DNA of 64,000 bases, taken from the NCBI GenBank assembly GCA_902461565.1, contig CABPYL010000014.1, positions 4,969 to 68,968 on the forward strand, in the 5' to 3' direction. Below the pieces are notes generated by a model. It saw only the letters and a program-made list of their open reading frames with translations, had not been told where the DNA came from and ran no database searches. The translations under genes and the position numbers were made by a program. This stretch comes from an uncultured Porphyromonadaceae bacterium. GTDB lineage: Bacteria; Bacteroidota; Bacteroidia; Bacteroidales; Muribaculaceae. Of this stretch, positions 52,022-60,241 are shown piece after piece; within the stretch, counting starts at the first letter, position 1; each line of letters begins with the position of its first letter.

Positions 52022-54748
52022 TCAGTCTACCATAACGAACGCCGCCCAATAGAACGGGTCGGAGTACTTCTTGCGCAACTCGCGACGCGCACGTTCGAAC
52101 GCCTTGCGTCTGTTATTGCCGTTTTTCATTAGCTCACGATGAAAAGCTATCATAAAATCGCCGGTGGCTACATCACTCACATTCCACAGACTCATCACCA
52201 ATGTCCCTGCACCAGCTTTCTTGAAAGCACGTTGTAGACCGTACACACCCTCGTTGGCCGTAGTATGTCCAAGTGCCGTGCCGCAGGCCGAGAGCACCAC
52301 CAGACGCGAGCCTGAAAGGTCCAGCGCAGCGATATCGGCCGATTTCAGCACACCCCTATTGTCGCTTTCCGGAGCAGACCCGCACGTCATTCCCGCATTG
52401 CCTCCCGCCATTACAAGACCGGTGAGGTACATGGCGTTGTCGAAACCGTTCAGCGTCGACCAAACAGGCACATTGTCCGGCGAATAATAGAAACTGTGGG
52501 TAGAAAGCAGCAGCAGTTCCGGAGAGCGGCCGCCAAGAGCCTTGAATGCCTCGCCGGTGCCTTCGGTTCCGATATATTTGTCTACGTTTATATCCTTTCC
52601 CGCAAGTATTCCGGCTACGGCGTTCACCTCGCCTTCGGAATACGGCAGCGTATTAAAAAGCGGTTCGCCTCGCACGCCTTCGCCGGAATCGGTTGCTGCA
52701 TCTTGCCTATCGTATGCAAGGCCGCCGAAAAGCGCAGCCGTTCGGAAACCGTTCGCGCGGCTGCGTTCATGGAAGCCGACAACCTCGCGCGCGGAGGTGA
52801 GACGGTATATGTCCCTTTCATCGCCAAGAACCTTTCCCGACGGCAGAACAATGCTCTCCACGGCTATCTGGTTCAGCACCCCGGACGGAACGAAGAATAT
52901 GCGCCGCACATCGGCAAGCTCTCTTTTCAGATTTACGAAAAGGGTGCTGAAAAGCTCGGAGGAACGGGTCCCGAGGCGCGAATAATCTCCCCCGGCAGCG
53001 GCAATCAGGCTGTCGGCCTGCGCCTGTGTGAACACTTTTATAAGTCTGGGATATTTCCGGCCATGTTTAAGGATAAACGCGACATATACATGCCCGTGTG
53101 TTTCGGTGTCGTAGTCATAGAAATCCACTATCGCATCGTTCTTGTGCAGCGCTCCTACCAGCTCGGATGTGCGGGTATATGGAATCGTGGGCTTTATCCC
53201 GGCCTCAAGCATACACAATGATAGTTCGCGATCGAGCGAATCCATACGCGCATACACGGCCATAATCTCTTTTCCGTTCCCCTGACGCCGGAGTTCCTCC
53301 ACGCGGTTGCGCAAGGCGGCGATTTCCTTGTTGCGCGCTATAAGCGCCGTATCGCCCGATGCGCGGAGTGCCGCCGAAGTATTGCGTTCAACGGCAAGCA
53401 TCATTCCTTTGGAGAACATCATTGCCTCGTAGGTATCCGCCGTAAACGCCGAGGACGTTTCGTCGGCGCCGAAAGCGTATGGAATCATGTCGAACATCAG
53501 CTTGTTGCAGTCCTCCCAGTATTCCTTGCGGGCACCCACGGGCAACATCTGGAGGTCCTGCACGGTAACGTCGCGAATAATGTTCCATGCCTGCGAATAA
53601 TGTTCGCATCCGTCGACAAGATTTCCGGCCAGACCTTCGGCATTTGCAAGGATACGCAGCGCGCGGGCATAGTCCATAGACTTACGTCCGTATTCATCTT
53701 CCATGAGGGCGGCATACTTCCTGTAGGAATTTATGGCACCTTGATAATCGCCTGTCCATGTAAGCGCCCCGGCATAATAGGCGGTAACAGATTTCTGCAG
53801 ATGGCTGGGAGCCGACGACGGATCGGCAGCGAGAATACTGTCGCTGCGCCCGAAATACTTTACCGCGTCGGCATATTTCTTTTGTCCGAGACTGGCGCTG
53901 CCACGTAAAAAATTAACATAGCACAGGTCCTGACCTACCGCACCAGGGCCTACGGAATCTTCCCAGCACTCGAGGGTGTGCATAGTGCCTTCGCAATCAC
54001 CGGCATCCCATTGCAACGCCGCATGGGTGATAAGCACTCGGTATCTCACCGAAGGTATTTCATTGCGGTTGTTACGCAGCCATGCGCGGCAGCATTTATC
54101 GCTGTACTCCAATATCTTGTCAGGTTTATCCCACTGGATATAGAGCTGGCGCAGACGTGCGTCGGCGAGATATGAATTGCTGTTGTCGTTCACCGCCTCG
54201 GCCTTCTCCGCGGCCGAGATATAGAACCTCTCGGCGGTAGAGTAATCGCCGTTGCTGTAGGCTGCATCGCCCTGGCTGATGGCATAGCGTATCTCCATGC
54301 CTGGCACTTTGCCGGTGGCCATAAGACTGTCGCGGCGCAGCGACCATTTCGTAACAGCGTCGGCACGGTGCAGTTCCCCGTTTATTTTCAGCGCGTTTTC
54401 TATTATATCGCAGCGGAGGGCATCGGATTCCTCGTCGGAAATACCGTCGAGAACGGCATAGGCATATTCGCAGCGGCCGAGACCCTTTTCATGATGACCG
54501 CTGAAATCGGAATCTATGAAACCGGCGTAAGCCATGCACTTGGCAATGCCGTATCTGTTGCCGGACTGACGGAAAAAATCGGCGCCGCGCAGATATTCCT
54601 CTCTTGCGCCTGCATATTCGCCCTTACCCTCGCGGCTCACGGCGTTTCTCACACATTCCACGCCCAGAGAATCCGGCGGAACCGGCGCCGCGGCACATAT
54701 CGCTGCAAAAAGCTGTGTAAGAACGAGGAACAGATACAGGCGGTGCAT
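52022..54748 (-). CDS. Exported TPR-CHAT protease
   Basis: 908 residues from MHRLYLFLVLTQLFAAICAA, which starts a signal peptide; the longer frame to 54844 lies inside the caspase gene. TPR-like helix pairs fill about residues 30-430. A linker with coiled-coil-like stretch ('KEIAALRNRVEELRRQGNG') comes next, then the C-terminal CHAT domain (about 550-908). The clan CD dyad is intact: His751 in 'LLLLSTHSFYYS' and Cys822 in 'RLVVLSACGTALG'. 'LWNVSDVATGDFMIAFHREL' and 'DPFYWAAFVMVD' close the domain. It starts 4 bp after the caspase stop and ends 3 bp before the sigma gene. Confidence 0.88.
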   Translation of the reverse strand: MHRLYLFLVLTQLFAAICAAAPVPPDSLGVECVRNAVSREGKGEYAGAREEYLRGADFFRQSGNRYGIAKCMAYAGFIDSDFSGHHEKGLGRCEYAYAVLDGISDEESDALRCDIIENALKINGELHRADAVTKWSLRRDSLMATGKVPGMEIRYAISQGDAAYSNGDYSTAERFYISAAEKAEAVNDNSNSYLADARLRQLYIQWDKPDKILEYSDKCCRAWLRNNRNEIPSVRYRVLITHAALQWDAGDCEGTMHTLECWEDSVGPGAVGQDLCYVNFLRGSASLGQKKYADAVKYFGRSDSILAADPSSAPSHLQKSVTAYYAGALTWTGDYQGAINSYRKYAALMEDEYGRKSMDYARALRILANAEGLAGNLVDGCEHYSQAWNIIRDVTVQDLQMLPVGARKEYWEDCNKLMFDMIPYAFGADETSSAFTADTYEAMMFSKGMMLAVERNTSAALRASGDTALIARNKEIAALRNRVEELRRQGNGKEIMAVYARMDSLDRELSLCMLEAGIKPTIPYTRTSELVGALHKNDAIVDFYDYDTETHGHVYVAFILKHGRKYPRLIKVFTQAQADSLIAAAGGDYSRLGTRSSELFSTLFVNLKRELADVRRIFFVPSGVLNQIAVESIVLPSGKVLGDERDIYRLTSAREVVGFHERSRANGFRTAALFGGLAYDRQDAATDSGEGVRGEPLFNTLPYSEGEVNAVAGILAGKDINVDKYIGTEGTGEAFKALGGRSPELLLLSTHSFYYSPDNVPVWSTLNGFDNAMYLTGLVMAGGNAGMTCGSAPESDNRGVLKSADIAALDLSGSRLVVLSACGTALGHTTANEGVYGLQRAFKKAGAGTLVMSLWNVSDVATGDFMIAFHRELMKNGNNRRKAFERARRELRKKYSDPFYWAAFVMVD

Positions 54749-54752
54749 AGCT

Positions 54753-55613
54753 TTATCGGCGGCTGAAGAAGTGGGAAATACGGATGCGCGGGTTGCCGCT
54801 GATTGTGGGATTCTGCGGCAGGTGCGTGCGGTGGCCGTCGACAAAATTCTGAATTTGCCTCAGGATGTCGCGGTTAGCGGCCCCGAGGCTTTTCCTGTCG
54901 AGTGTCGCCAGTGCGTATGTAAGCATTCCGCAGTAGGCGCCGTTGTCCAGACGCAGCTCGCAGTTCACCTGATAGTCGCGGCAGGCCGTCAGCATAAGCC
55001 ATTTTTCGGTCTTTTTAGCAATTCTGACGGGCTTTTTGACCAGGGGGATGATGAAATCCTTATCCGTGCCGCGTACGCACACGCTGTCGCCGTCGCCTCG
55101 CGTACTGTCTCCGCTGTGGCAGGCGTCGGCAACGACGAGCAGTTTGCCCGAGGAGCCGATGCGCCGGCATATTCGCTCAAGCCATTCACCTATCTCGTCA
55201 TCGGTAAGATGATTCTCGCCTTTATACGTCTCTGAATAGCTCATATCGGCATCGTATGGTATCCAGGCCTCGTCGAAGCCGTCGTCCTCGTCGCCGTTAA
55301 CATCGGTTATCTGCTGTCCGTGGCCCGAGAAATGAACATACACAATATCCCCGGGCCTACATTTATTCTCCAATGCCCTGAAAGACGCTATGATTCCCTT
55401 CTTGGTCGCTTCTTCGTTCACAAGAGTACCTATATCGGTGAAGCCTCTGTCGGAAAGGAAACGGACAACCAAAGGCACATCGCAGTCACCGTGAATGTTG
55501 CGCCACTCGCTGCACTGATACTGCCCTATGCCTACGACAAGCGCCCTGCGTTCGGCGCCACCCGCGGTCAGGACAGCTAACATCAGAAAGACGATTAATG
55601 CAACTGGTTTCAT
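54753..55613 (-). CDS. Exported caspase-like (C14) peptidase
   Basis: 286 residues with a signal peptide (MKPVALIVFLMLAVLTAGGA). The p20-like caspase core starts 'RRALVVGIGQYQCSEWRNIH'. Catalytic His98 is in 'VYVHFSGHGQQ' and Cys165 in 'VVADACHSGDS'. Acidic residues around 'DVNGDEDDGFDEAWIPYDAD' resemble the Ca2+- or Arg-specific metacaspase type. No extra domain follows the core. It is first of the four-gene cluster, and TPR-CHAT follows after 4 bp. Both proteases act outside the cytoplasm if the signal peptides work. Confidence 0.88.
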   Translation of the reverse strand: MKPVALIVFLMLAVLTAGGAERRALVVGIGQYQCSEWRNIHGDCDVPLVVRFLSDRGFTDIGTLVNEEATKKGIIASFRALENKCRPGDIVYVHFSGHGQQITDVNGDEDDGFDEAWIPYDADMSYSETYKGENHLTDDEIGEWLERICRRIGSSGKLLVVADACHSGDSTRGDGDSVCVRGTDKDFIIPLVKKPVRIAKKTEKWLMLTACRDYQVNCELRLDNGAYCGMLTYALATLDRKSLGAANRDILRQIQNFVDGHRTHLPQNPTISGNPRIRISHFFSRR

Positions 55614-55634
55614 GGCTCAAAACAATAGCTGGCA

Positions 55635-55663
55635 CAAATTTACACAATAATCCCGTGTCCAAA
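55635..55663 (-). promoter_or_regulatory. Possible housekeeping promoter of the caspase-CHAT-sigma operon
   Basis: On the minus strand TTTG (55663-55660), a 17-bp spacer (short) and TAAATTTG (55642-55635), 21 bp before the ATG at 55613. The -7 box is perfect; the spacer is shorter than in other promoters here. Confidence 0.45.
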
Positions 55664-55817
55664 AACCTTATGGGAGAAAAAGTGTTAAAAATATTTGAAA
55701 AAACGCTTTTTCCTTCAAAAATAAGGGTTATTTACGCATTTTTTCCATCACCGGAATTGAAAAGGAAAGCGGCAGCGAACCCGCAGTCCACTGCCGCTTT
55801 ATATTTTATCCTGATTC

Positions 55818-56351
55818 TCAGGCAAGGGTCATGCCTTTGCGCAGAGCCTCCTCGTTGAGGGGAAGGAGGTGGTGATGGCGTTCGGGCAGAGTCTTCTTGA
55901 GGCCTCGCAGAACGGCGTCGATTTCCACGATGGGACGCAGTTTCAGCAGCGCGCCAAGCAGAATCATATTGTATGTCTTGGAATTCTTGAGCTCGATGGA
56001 GGCCGTCATGGCATCAACCGCAACAACCTTGATATCGGTGCGCGAGGGCAGACGATGTATGCCGGAGGGGTCGTAGATGAGCGTGCCGCCGGGTTTTACC
56101 TTGCTCTCGAACTTGTACAGGCTCTGCTGGTTCAGCACAACGGCTGTGTCGTATTTGTCGAGCACAGGCGAGCTGATAGGCTTGTCGGACAGAATTACAG
56201 TAACATTAGCCGTGCCGCCGCGCTGTTCGGGTCCGTAGGACGGCATCCAGGTAACTTCAAGATTATCCATCAATCCGGCGTAGGCCAGAATCTTGCCCAT
56301 CGAAAGGACGCCCTGACCGCCGAAACCGGCAATTACTATTTCTTCTTTCAT
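55818..56351 (-). CDS. 2-oxoacid:ferredoxin oxidoreductase, gamma subunit
   Basis: 177 residues. 'EIVIAGFGGQGVLSMGKILA' and 'TWMPSYGPEQRGGTANVTVI' are hallmarks of the gamma domain, which helps bind CoA and the keto acid complex. It is the last gene of the operon with beta and alpha subunits and a ferredoxin. The enzyme oxidises a 2-oxoacid to the acyl-CoA with ferredoxin as acceptor (or the reverse, reductive carboxylation). Confidence 0.92.
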   Translation of the reverse strand: MKEEIVIAGFGGQGVLSMGKILAYAGLMDNLEVTWMPSYGPEQRGGTANVTVILSDKPISSPVLDKYDTAVVLNQQSLYKFESKVKPGGTLIYDPSGIHRLPSRTDIKVVAVDAMTASIELKNSKTYNMILLGALLKLRPIVEIDAVLRGLKKTLPERHHHLLPLNEEALRKGMTLA

Positions 56352-56357
56352 AGGGCT

Positions 56358-57131
56358 TTATTTCTGAGGTTCAACATTTTTGAGGTCGCCGAGGGGATAT
56401 TTCTCGAACATATGCTCCACCATCCATTCATTGGACTTGGCGGGCGACATCTTCCAGCCCGAGTTGCAGGTGGAAACCACTTCCACAACCGATGTACCGC
56501 GCTTGTCGATCGCGTTCTGGAACGCCTTGCGGATTGCGTTCTTGGTCTTGCGCACGGCGGCGGGTGTGTGTACGGCCTGACGGGTAACGTAGCATGTGCC
56601 GTCGAGCTGCGTAAGGAGGTTGGTGATTGTCAGGGGATAGCCGTTCAGTTCCACGCAGCGGCCATAGGGCGTCGTGGCTGTCTTCATGCCTAACAGCGTA
56701 GTAGGAGCCATCTGGCCGCCGGTCATGCCATATATAGCGTTGTTGATAAAGATTATGGCTATGTTCTCGCCACGGTTGCATGCGTGGATAGTTTCGGCAG
56801 TACCGATTGCGGCCAGGTCGCCGTCGCCCTGATATGTGAACACAAGCAGGTCCGGATTAAGGCGCGATGCGGCGGTAGCCACTGCAGGGGCACGGCCGTG
56901 TGCAGCCTCGATCCAGTCGATGTCGATATAGTTGTATGCGAACACAGCGCAGCCAACAGGTGCCACGCCTAACGATTTGTCGGCAACGCCCATTTCCTCG
57001 AGCACTTCGGCCACAAGCTTATGCACCACGCCGTGCGAGCAGCCGGGACAATAGTGCGTGTTGGCGTCGAGAAGGAGAGAAGGACGGCTGTAGACCTTGT
57101 TCTCCGGACGGATGATTTCTTCTTTTGTCAT
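56358..57131 (-). CDS. 2-oxoacid:ferredoxin oxidoreductase, beta (TPP-binding) subunit
   Basis: 257 residues. 'HYCPGCSHGVVHKLVAEVLE' and the thiamine pyrophosphate motif 'GDGDLAAIGTAETIHACNRG' ending 'INNAIYGMTGGQM'. Cys in 'YCPGC' is conserved in the family but there is no ferredoxin domain in this chain; the cluster comes from the separate ferredoxin gene. 6 bp separate it from the gamma gene and 13 bp from alpha. Confidence 0.92.
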   Translation of the reverse strand: MTKEEIIRPENKVYSRPSLLLDANTHYCPGCSHGVVHKLVAEVLEEMGVADKSLGVAPVGCAVFAYNYIDIDWIEAAHGRAPAVATAASRLNPDLLVFTYQGDGDLAAIGTAETIHACNRGENIAIIFINNAIYGMTGGQMAPTTLLGMKTATTPYGRCVELNGYPLTITNLLTQLDGTCYVTRQAVHTPAAVRKTKNAIRKAFQNAIDKRGTSVVEVVSTCNSGWKMSPAKSNEWMVEHMFEKYPLGDLKNVEPQK

Positions 57132-57144
57132 ATAGCGTTCCTTC

Positions 57145-58230
57145 TTAGATGTTTATACCGAATTCTTTATTGAGCGCCTCAAGCACCTCATTGGGATTGG
57201 GCACAATGCCGCCCATACGGCCGAAGTGCCGCACAGGCACCGCTCCTTCAACTGCAAGGCGTACATCCTCTATCATCTGGCCGGCGTTAAGCTCTACCAC
57301 AAGCATACCCTTCACCTTTGCCGACAGCTCGGCGATACGCTTGGTCGGGAACGGCCAAAGGGTGATGGGGCGTATAAGACCGATTTTGACGCCGGCCTCG
57401 CGGGCATCCTCGATGGCCTTTAGACAGATGCGAGCTATCGAACCGAAAGCCACTATCAGGTATTCCGCATCGTCGGTGAAGTATTCCTGGTAGCGCACCT
57501 CGTTTTCTTCGATGCGGCGGTATGTAGCCTGGAAACGCTCGTTGTTTACCTCCATCTTGGCCGAGTCAAGCTCGAGACTCGTAACCACATTACGGTGATC
57601 GCGTCCCGCTTTGCCGCATGCAGCCCAGGGGCACTGACGGCGCAGTTCTTCCTCGGTACGGCGCGGACGCTGCGGAGGCAACACAACCTTCTCCATCATC
57701 TGACCGACAACACCGTCGGCAAGAATCATGGAAGGAGTGCGGTATTTGAAAGCAAGGTCGAAACCGAGGGCAACAAAGTCGGTCATTTCCTGAACTGTGG
57801 CAGGCGCGAGGACAATCAGATGATAGTCGCCGTGGCCGCCGCCTTTGGTGGCCTGGAAATAGTCGGCCTGCGAAGGCTGGATGGTACCCAGACCGGGGCC
57901 GCCGCGCATACAGTTTACGATAAGTGCCGGTAGTTCGCTGGCTGCAAGGTAGGAAATACCTTCCATCATGAGGCTGACGCCGGGCGACGACGAAGACGTC
58001 ATCACGGCTTTGCCCGTGGCGGCGCCGCCGTATACCATGTTTATGGACGCTACCTCGCTCTCGGCCTGGAGCACCACCATACCGGTTGTTTCCCAGGGCT
58101 TCTCCTCGGCAAGCGTCTCAAGAACCTCGCTCTGCGGGGTTATCGGGTATCCGAAATAGCCGTCGGCGCCATAGCGGATAGCAGCATGCGCCAAGGCCTC
58201 GTTGCCTTTCATTAATTTGATTTCTTCCAT
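57145..58230 (-). CDS. vorB: 2-oxoacid:ferredoxin oxidoreductase, alpha subunit (VorB type)
   Basis: 361 residues. 'GADGYFGYPITPQSEVLETL' and 'QAESEVASINMVYGGAATGK' (substrate end), 'MRGGPGLGTIQPSQADYFQA' and the C-terminal 'LVVELNAGQMIEDVRLAVEG'. In Bacteroidales this set is usually annotated as branched-chain (3-methyl-2-oxobutanoate) or 2-oxoglutarate:ferredoxin oxidoreductase; substrate choice cannot be read from the sequence. Confidence 0.88.
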   Translation of the reverse strand: MEEIKLMKGNEALAHAAIRYGADGYFGYPITPQSEVLETLAEEKPWETTGMVVLQAESEVASINMVYGGAATGKAVMTSSSSPGVSLMMEGISYLAASELPALIVNCMRGGPGLGTIQPSQADYFQATKGGGHGDYHLIVLAPATVQEMTDFVALGFDLAFKYRTPSMILADGVVGQMMEKVVLPPQRPRRTEEELRRQCPWAACGKAGRDHRNVVTSLELDSAKMEVNNERFQATYRRIEENEVRYQEYFTDDAEYLIVAFGSIARICLKAIEDAREAGVKIGLIRPITLWPFPTKRIAELSAKVKGMLVVELNAGQMIEDVRLAVEGAVPVRHFGRMGGIVPNPNEVLEALNKEFGINI

Positions 58231-58266
58231 GATTTTTTGATAATTAAGAGGGGATAAGGTGCCGAA

Positions 58267-58503
58267 TCACTCGCCGCGCACGACCACACGGTAAACTTCG
58301 ATGCATGCATCCGGGCAAACAGCCGAACAAGCCATGCATCCTACGCATTTTTCAGGGTCGGCGGCATAGGCATAATGGTATCCGCGGTCGTTTACTTCCT
58401 TGGGCTGAAGAGACAGGACGTCCTGCGGACATGCCACCACGCAAAGGTCGCAGCCCTTGCAACGTGCCGAGTCGATTGTTACTGCACCATACACTTTTGC
58501 CAT
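58267..58503 (-). CDS. 4Fe-4S dicluster ferredoxin subunit of the oxidoreductase
   Basis: 78 residues from MAKVYGAVTIDSARCKG; the frame is open 33 codons upstream, but this runs into the promoter. Two CxxCxxCxxxCP clusters: 'CKGCDLCVVACP' and 'CVGCMACSAVCP', so it carries two 4Fe-4S centres and passes electrons from the alpha/beta/gamma complex. First gene of the operon; alpha starts 36 bp downstream. Confidence 0.93.
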   Translation of the reverse strand: MAKVYGAVTIDSARCKGCDLCVVACPQDVLSLQPKEVNDRGYHYAYAADPEKCVGCMACSAVCPDACIEVYRVVVRGE

Positions 58504-58532
58504 ATCTGATAACGATTTAAAGGTTGGTAGCG

Positions 58533-58564
58533 CAAATGTAACAAAAAAATCCCCTCGCTGCAAA
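58533..58564 (-). promoter_or_regulatory. Bacteroidetes-type promoter of the oxidoreductase operon
   Basis: On the minus strand TTTG (58564-58561), a 20-bp spacer and TACATTTG (58540-58533), 29 bp before the ferredoxin ATG. Supports the start at 58503. Confidence 0.8.
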
Positions 58565-58622
58565 CAATTTTGCAATAACATGTTCCATAACATATATCGC
58601 ATTTACATACCGGACGGAGTAT

Positions 58623-60104
58623 TCAGGGAACGAGGAATTTGCGGGTAGCCAGAATGTAGATACCGGGGACAAGGTCTATTGTAAGCGGAATTGCCCCCGC
58701 AATACGTAAGGTGCGGCAGACACCCCCGACACCGGTCAGCGACACCGTGCGGGCGTTTGCAGACAGTATTTCAACCTGTCCCGGCCGGACACTCACCGTG
58801 AGGCCTTCAGATGATTCGGGAAAGTACGCAGATGCCACCGGCTCCACCGGGCCGTTGAAATCGTATACGTAGTTGTTGCGGAATTCAAGGTCGGCTGTCT
58901 GCTCCATTCGGGCCGTATCGCCGTTGTTGAAAATTATATTGGTAGGTTCATACTTCGATTTCCAGCTTATCCGCCACGCAGGTGCGCCGCCGTATTCCGT
59001 GGCCGTCATGGCTGCGCCGGGCCAGTTGCCGAGAATCACCGCACCCATGCACCATGCGAAAGCGCACGGCTTCGGCCATGAATACCGCGCATCCTGGAAG
59101 ATGACGCTATATGTCGCAGGACCGGTCTGCGGGGGTATGTAGGGGTCCGGAGAATTGTGGAGGAAAAAATCGAGGGCGCGGTCGACCCGTGCCGCCCAGT
59201 CGCGCTCGTTGTGAGTGGCGCCTTCATCCACATAGACGTACAAAGAGCCTCCGGCGGTGCTGTAACCCTTTTCCTGCGCAAGCGCAATGGCCTTGTCGTC
59301 CCATACGCCGTATGCGGCGTCGAGTCCTTCAGTGCCGCGGTCGAGGTAAAGACGGTGTGTTTCGGACGACGGCAGATTATCCCTCAGATAATCAAGCATG
59401 GCAGTCGGGAAGAGAGTGCTTGTATAATCGAAATTGCCTATCCAATGCGTCGACAGGCAGCCCGCTCCGCCGTAAACATCGGGATACTCGCAAATCGCAT
59501 AGAGCGACGCCAGCGCGCCCATGCTCGAACCCATTATAAAAGTATGCTCGCGCTCAGGGTGCGTAGGAAACATTCCGTCCACAGCCGGTTTCAGCTCCGT
59601 CGCAACAAAGGCGGCATATTCGTCGCCATAATAACGGTTGCCTGTAACGTCGCCTATGCCGGATTCGGCGAGCTGTGCTGTCGTAAGATACTCTTTGAGC
59701 GGTTTTTCGGGGATATAATCGGCGGGGCGACGCGTGCCGCGGTTGTGTATGCCAACGATTATAGGCGTTTCTATCATTCCGGCATCAATAAGTTTGCCAA
59801 GGACCTTGTCGACCTCCCAAGCGGCGCCGCCGAAAGCTATTTTGGGGTCGAAAAGATTCTGGCCGTCCTGCATGTATACAACAGGGTAACGTGTATCGGA
59901 CTCCGGCGCATAGCCGGCTGGAAACCATACGTCAACTGTAAAGTCTGCTCCCAGGCCTGCGCAGCGGGCTGTATACCGCATCAATTCGCCGGGCGCGCTC
60001 ACCGGTAAATCACCGGATTCAACGGGTACCAGTGTGGTGGCCGCGCCGCAAGTGGCACTCACGGCCATCGCAGTCACCGCCATAAGTTTCCTTATCAGTT
60101 TCAT
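58623..60104 (-). CDS. Secreted esterase with starch-binding-like module
   Basis: 493 residues; signal peptide MKLIRKLMAVTAMAVSATCGA. Alpha/beta-hydrolase of the EstD/Fes type at about residues 40-330: 'TRYPVVYMQDGQNLFDPKIA' and 'TFIMGSSMGALASLYAICEY' with nucleophile Ser in GSSMG; a late His in 'YVDEGATHNERDWAAR' fits the triad. Residues about 345-410 resemble a CBM26-like starch-binding module ('GNWPGAAMTATEYGGAPAWR', 'KYEPTNIIFNNGDTARMEQT'). The C-terminal 75 residues end 'LVPGIYILATRKFLVP', a sorting-like end. It probably deacylates a polysaccharide. Confidence 0.8.
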   Translation of the reverse strand: MKLIRKLMAVTAMAVSATCGAATTLVPVESGDLPVSAPGELMRYTARCAGLGADFTVDVWFPAGYAPESDTRYPVVYMQDGQNLFDPKIAFGGAAWEVDKVLGKLIDAGMIETPIIVGIHNRGTRRPADYIPEKPLKEYLTTAQLAESGIGDVTGNRYYGDEYAAFVATELKPAVDGMFPTHPEREHTFIMGSSMGALASLYAICEYPDVYGGAGCLSTHWIGNFDYTSTLFPTAMLDYLRDNLPSSETHRLYLDRGTEGLDAAYGVWDDKAIALAQEKGYSTAGGSLYVYVDEGATHNERDWAARVDRALDFFLHNSPDPYIPPQTGPATYSVIFQDARYSWPKPCAFAWCMGAVILGNWPGAAMTATEYGGAPAWRISWKSKYEPTNIIFNNGDTARMEQTADLEFRNNYVYDFNGPVEPVASAYFPESSEGLTVSVRPGQVEILSANARTVSLTGVGGVCRTLRIAGAIPLTIDLVPGIYILATRKFLVP

Positions 60105-60111
60105 AACAACG

Positions 60112-60143
60112 CAAATATAGCCCTAATTCACTAAACTGCCAAA
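60112..60143 (-). promoter_or_regulatory. Bacteroidetes-type promoter of the esterase gene, very close to the start codon
   Basis: On the minus strand TTTG (60143-60140), a 20-bp spacer and TATATTTG (60119-60112). The -7 box ends only 7 bp before the ATG at 60104, so the message would have almost no leader. Confidence 0.65.
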
Positions 60144-60157
60144 AAAGAGTGCAACGC

Positions 60158-60188
60158 TTGCACAGATTGAGATTGTTCCTTACCTTTG
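60158..60188 (+). promoter_or_regulatory. Bacteroidetes-type promoter of the lipoprotein gene at 60242
   Basis: TTG (60158-60160), a 20-bp spacer and TACCTTTG (60181-60188). Its -33 box is about 15 bp from that of the divergent esterase promoter. Confidence 0.65.
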
Positions 60189-60241
60189 TGCTCCGCATCT
60201 CACTATTAAACCAACTGATAAATAAACAATCTCCTGTTAAA

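Noticed and set aside
52022..54844. Longer start of the CHAT gene at 54844
   Set aside because: The first 32 codons lie within the caspase gene and remove the signal peptide; the Met at 54748 follows the caspase stop by 4 bp.
50613..55613. Type III-E CRISPR (Craspase) relative
   Set aside because: No Cas7-11, Csx30/Csx31 or repeat array is in the window; only the TPR-CHAT and sigma theme is shared.
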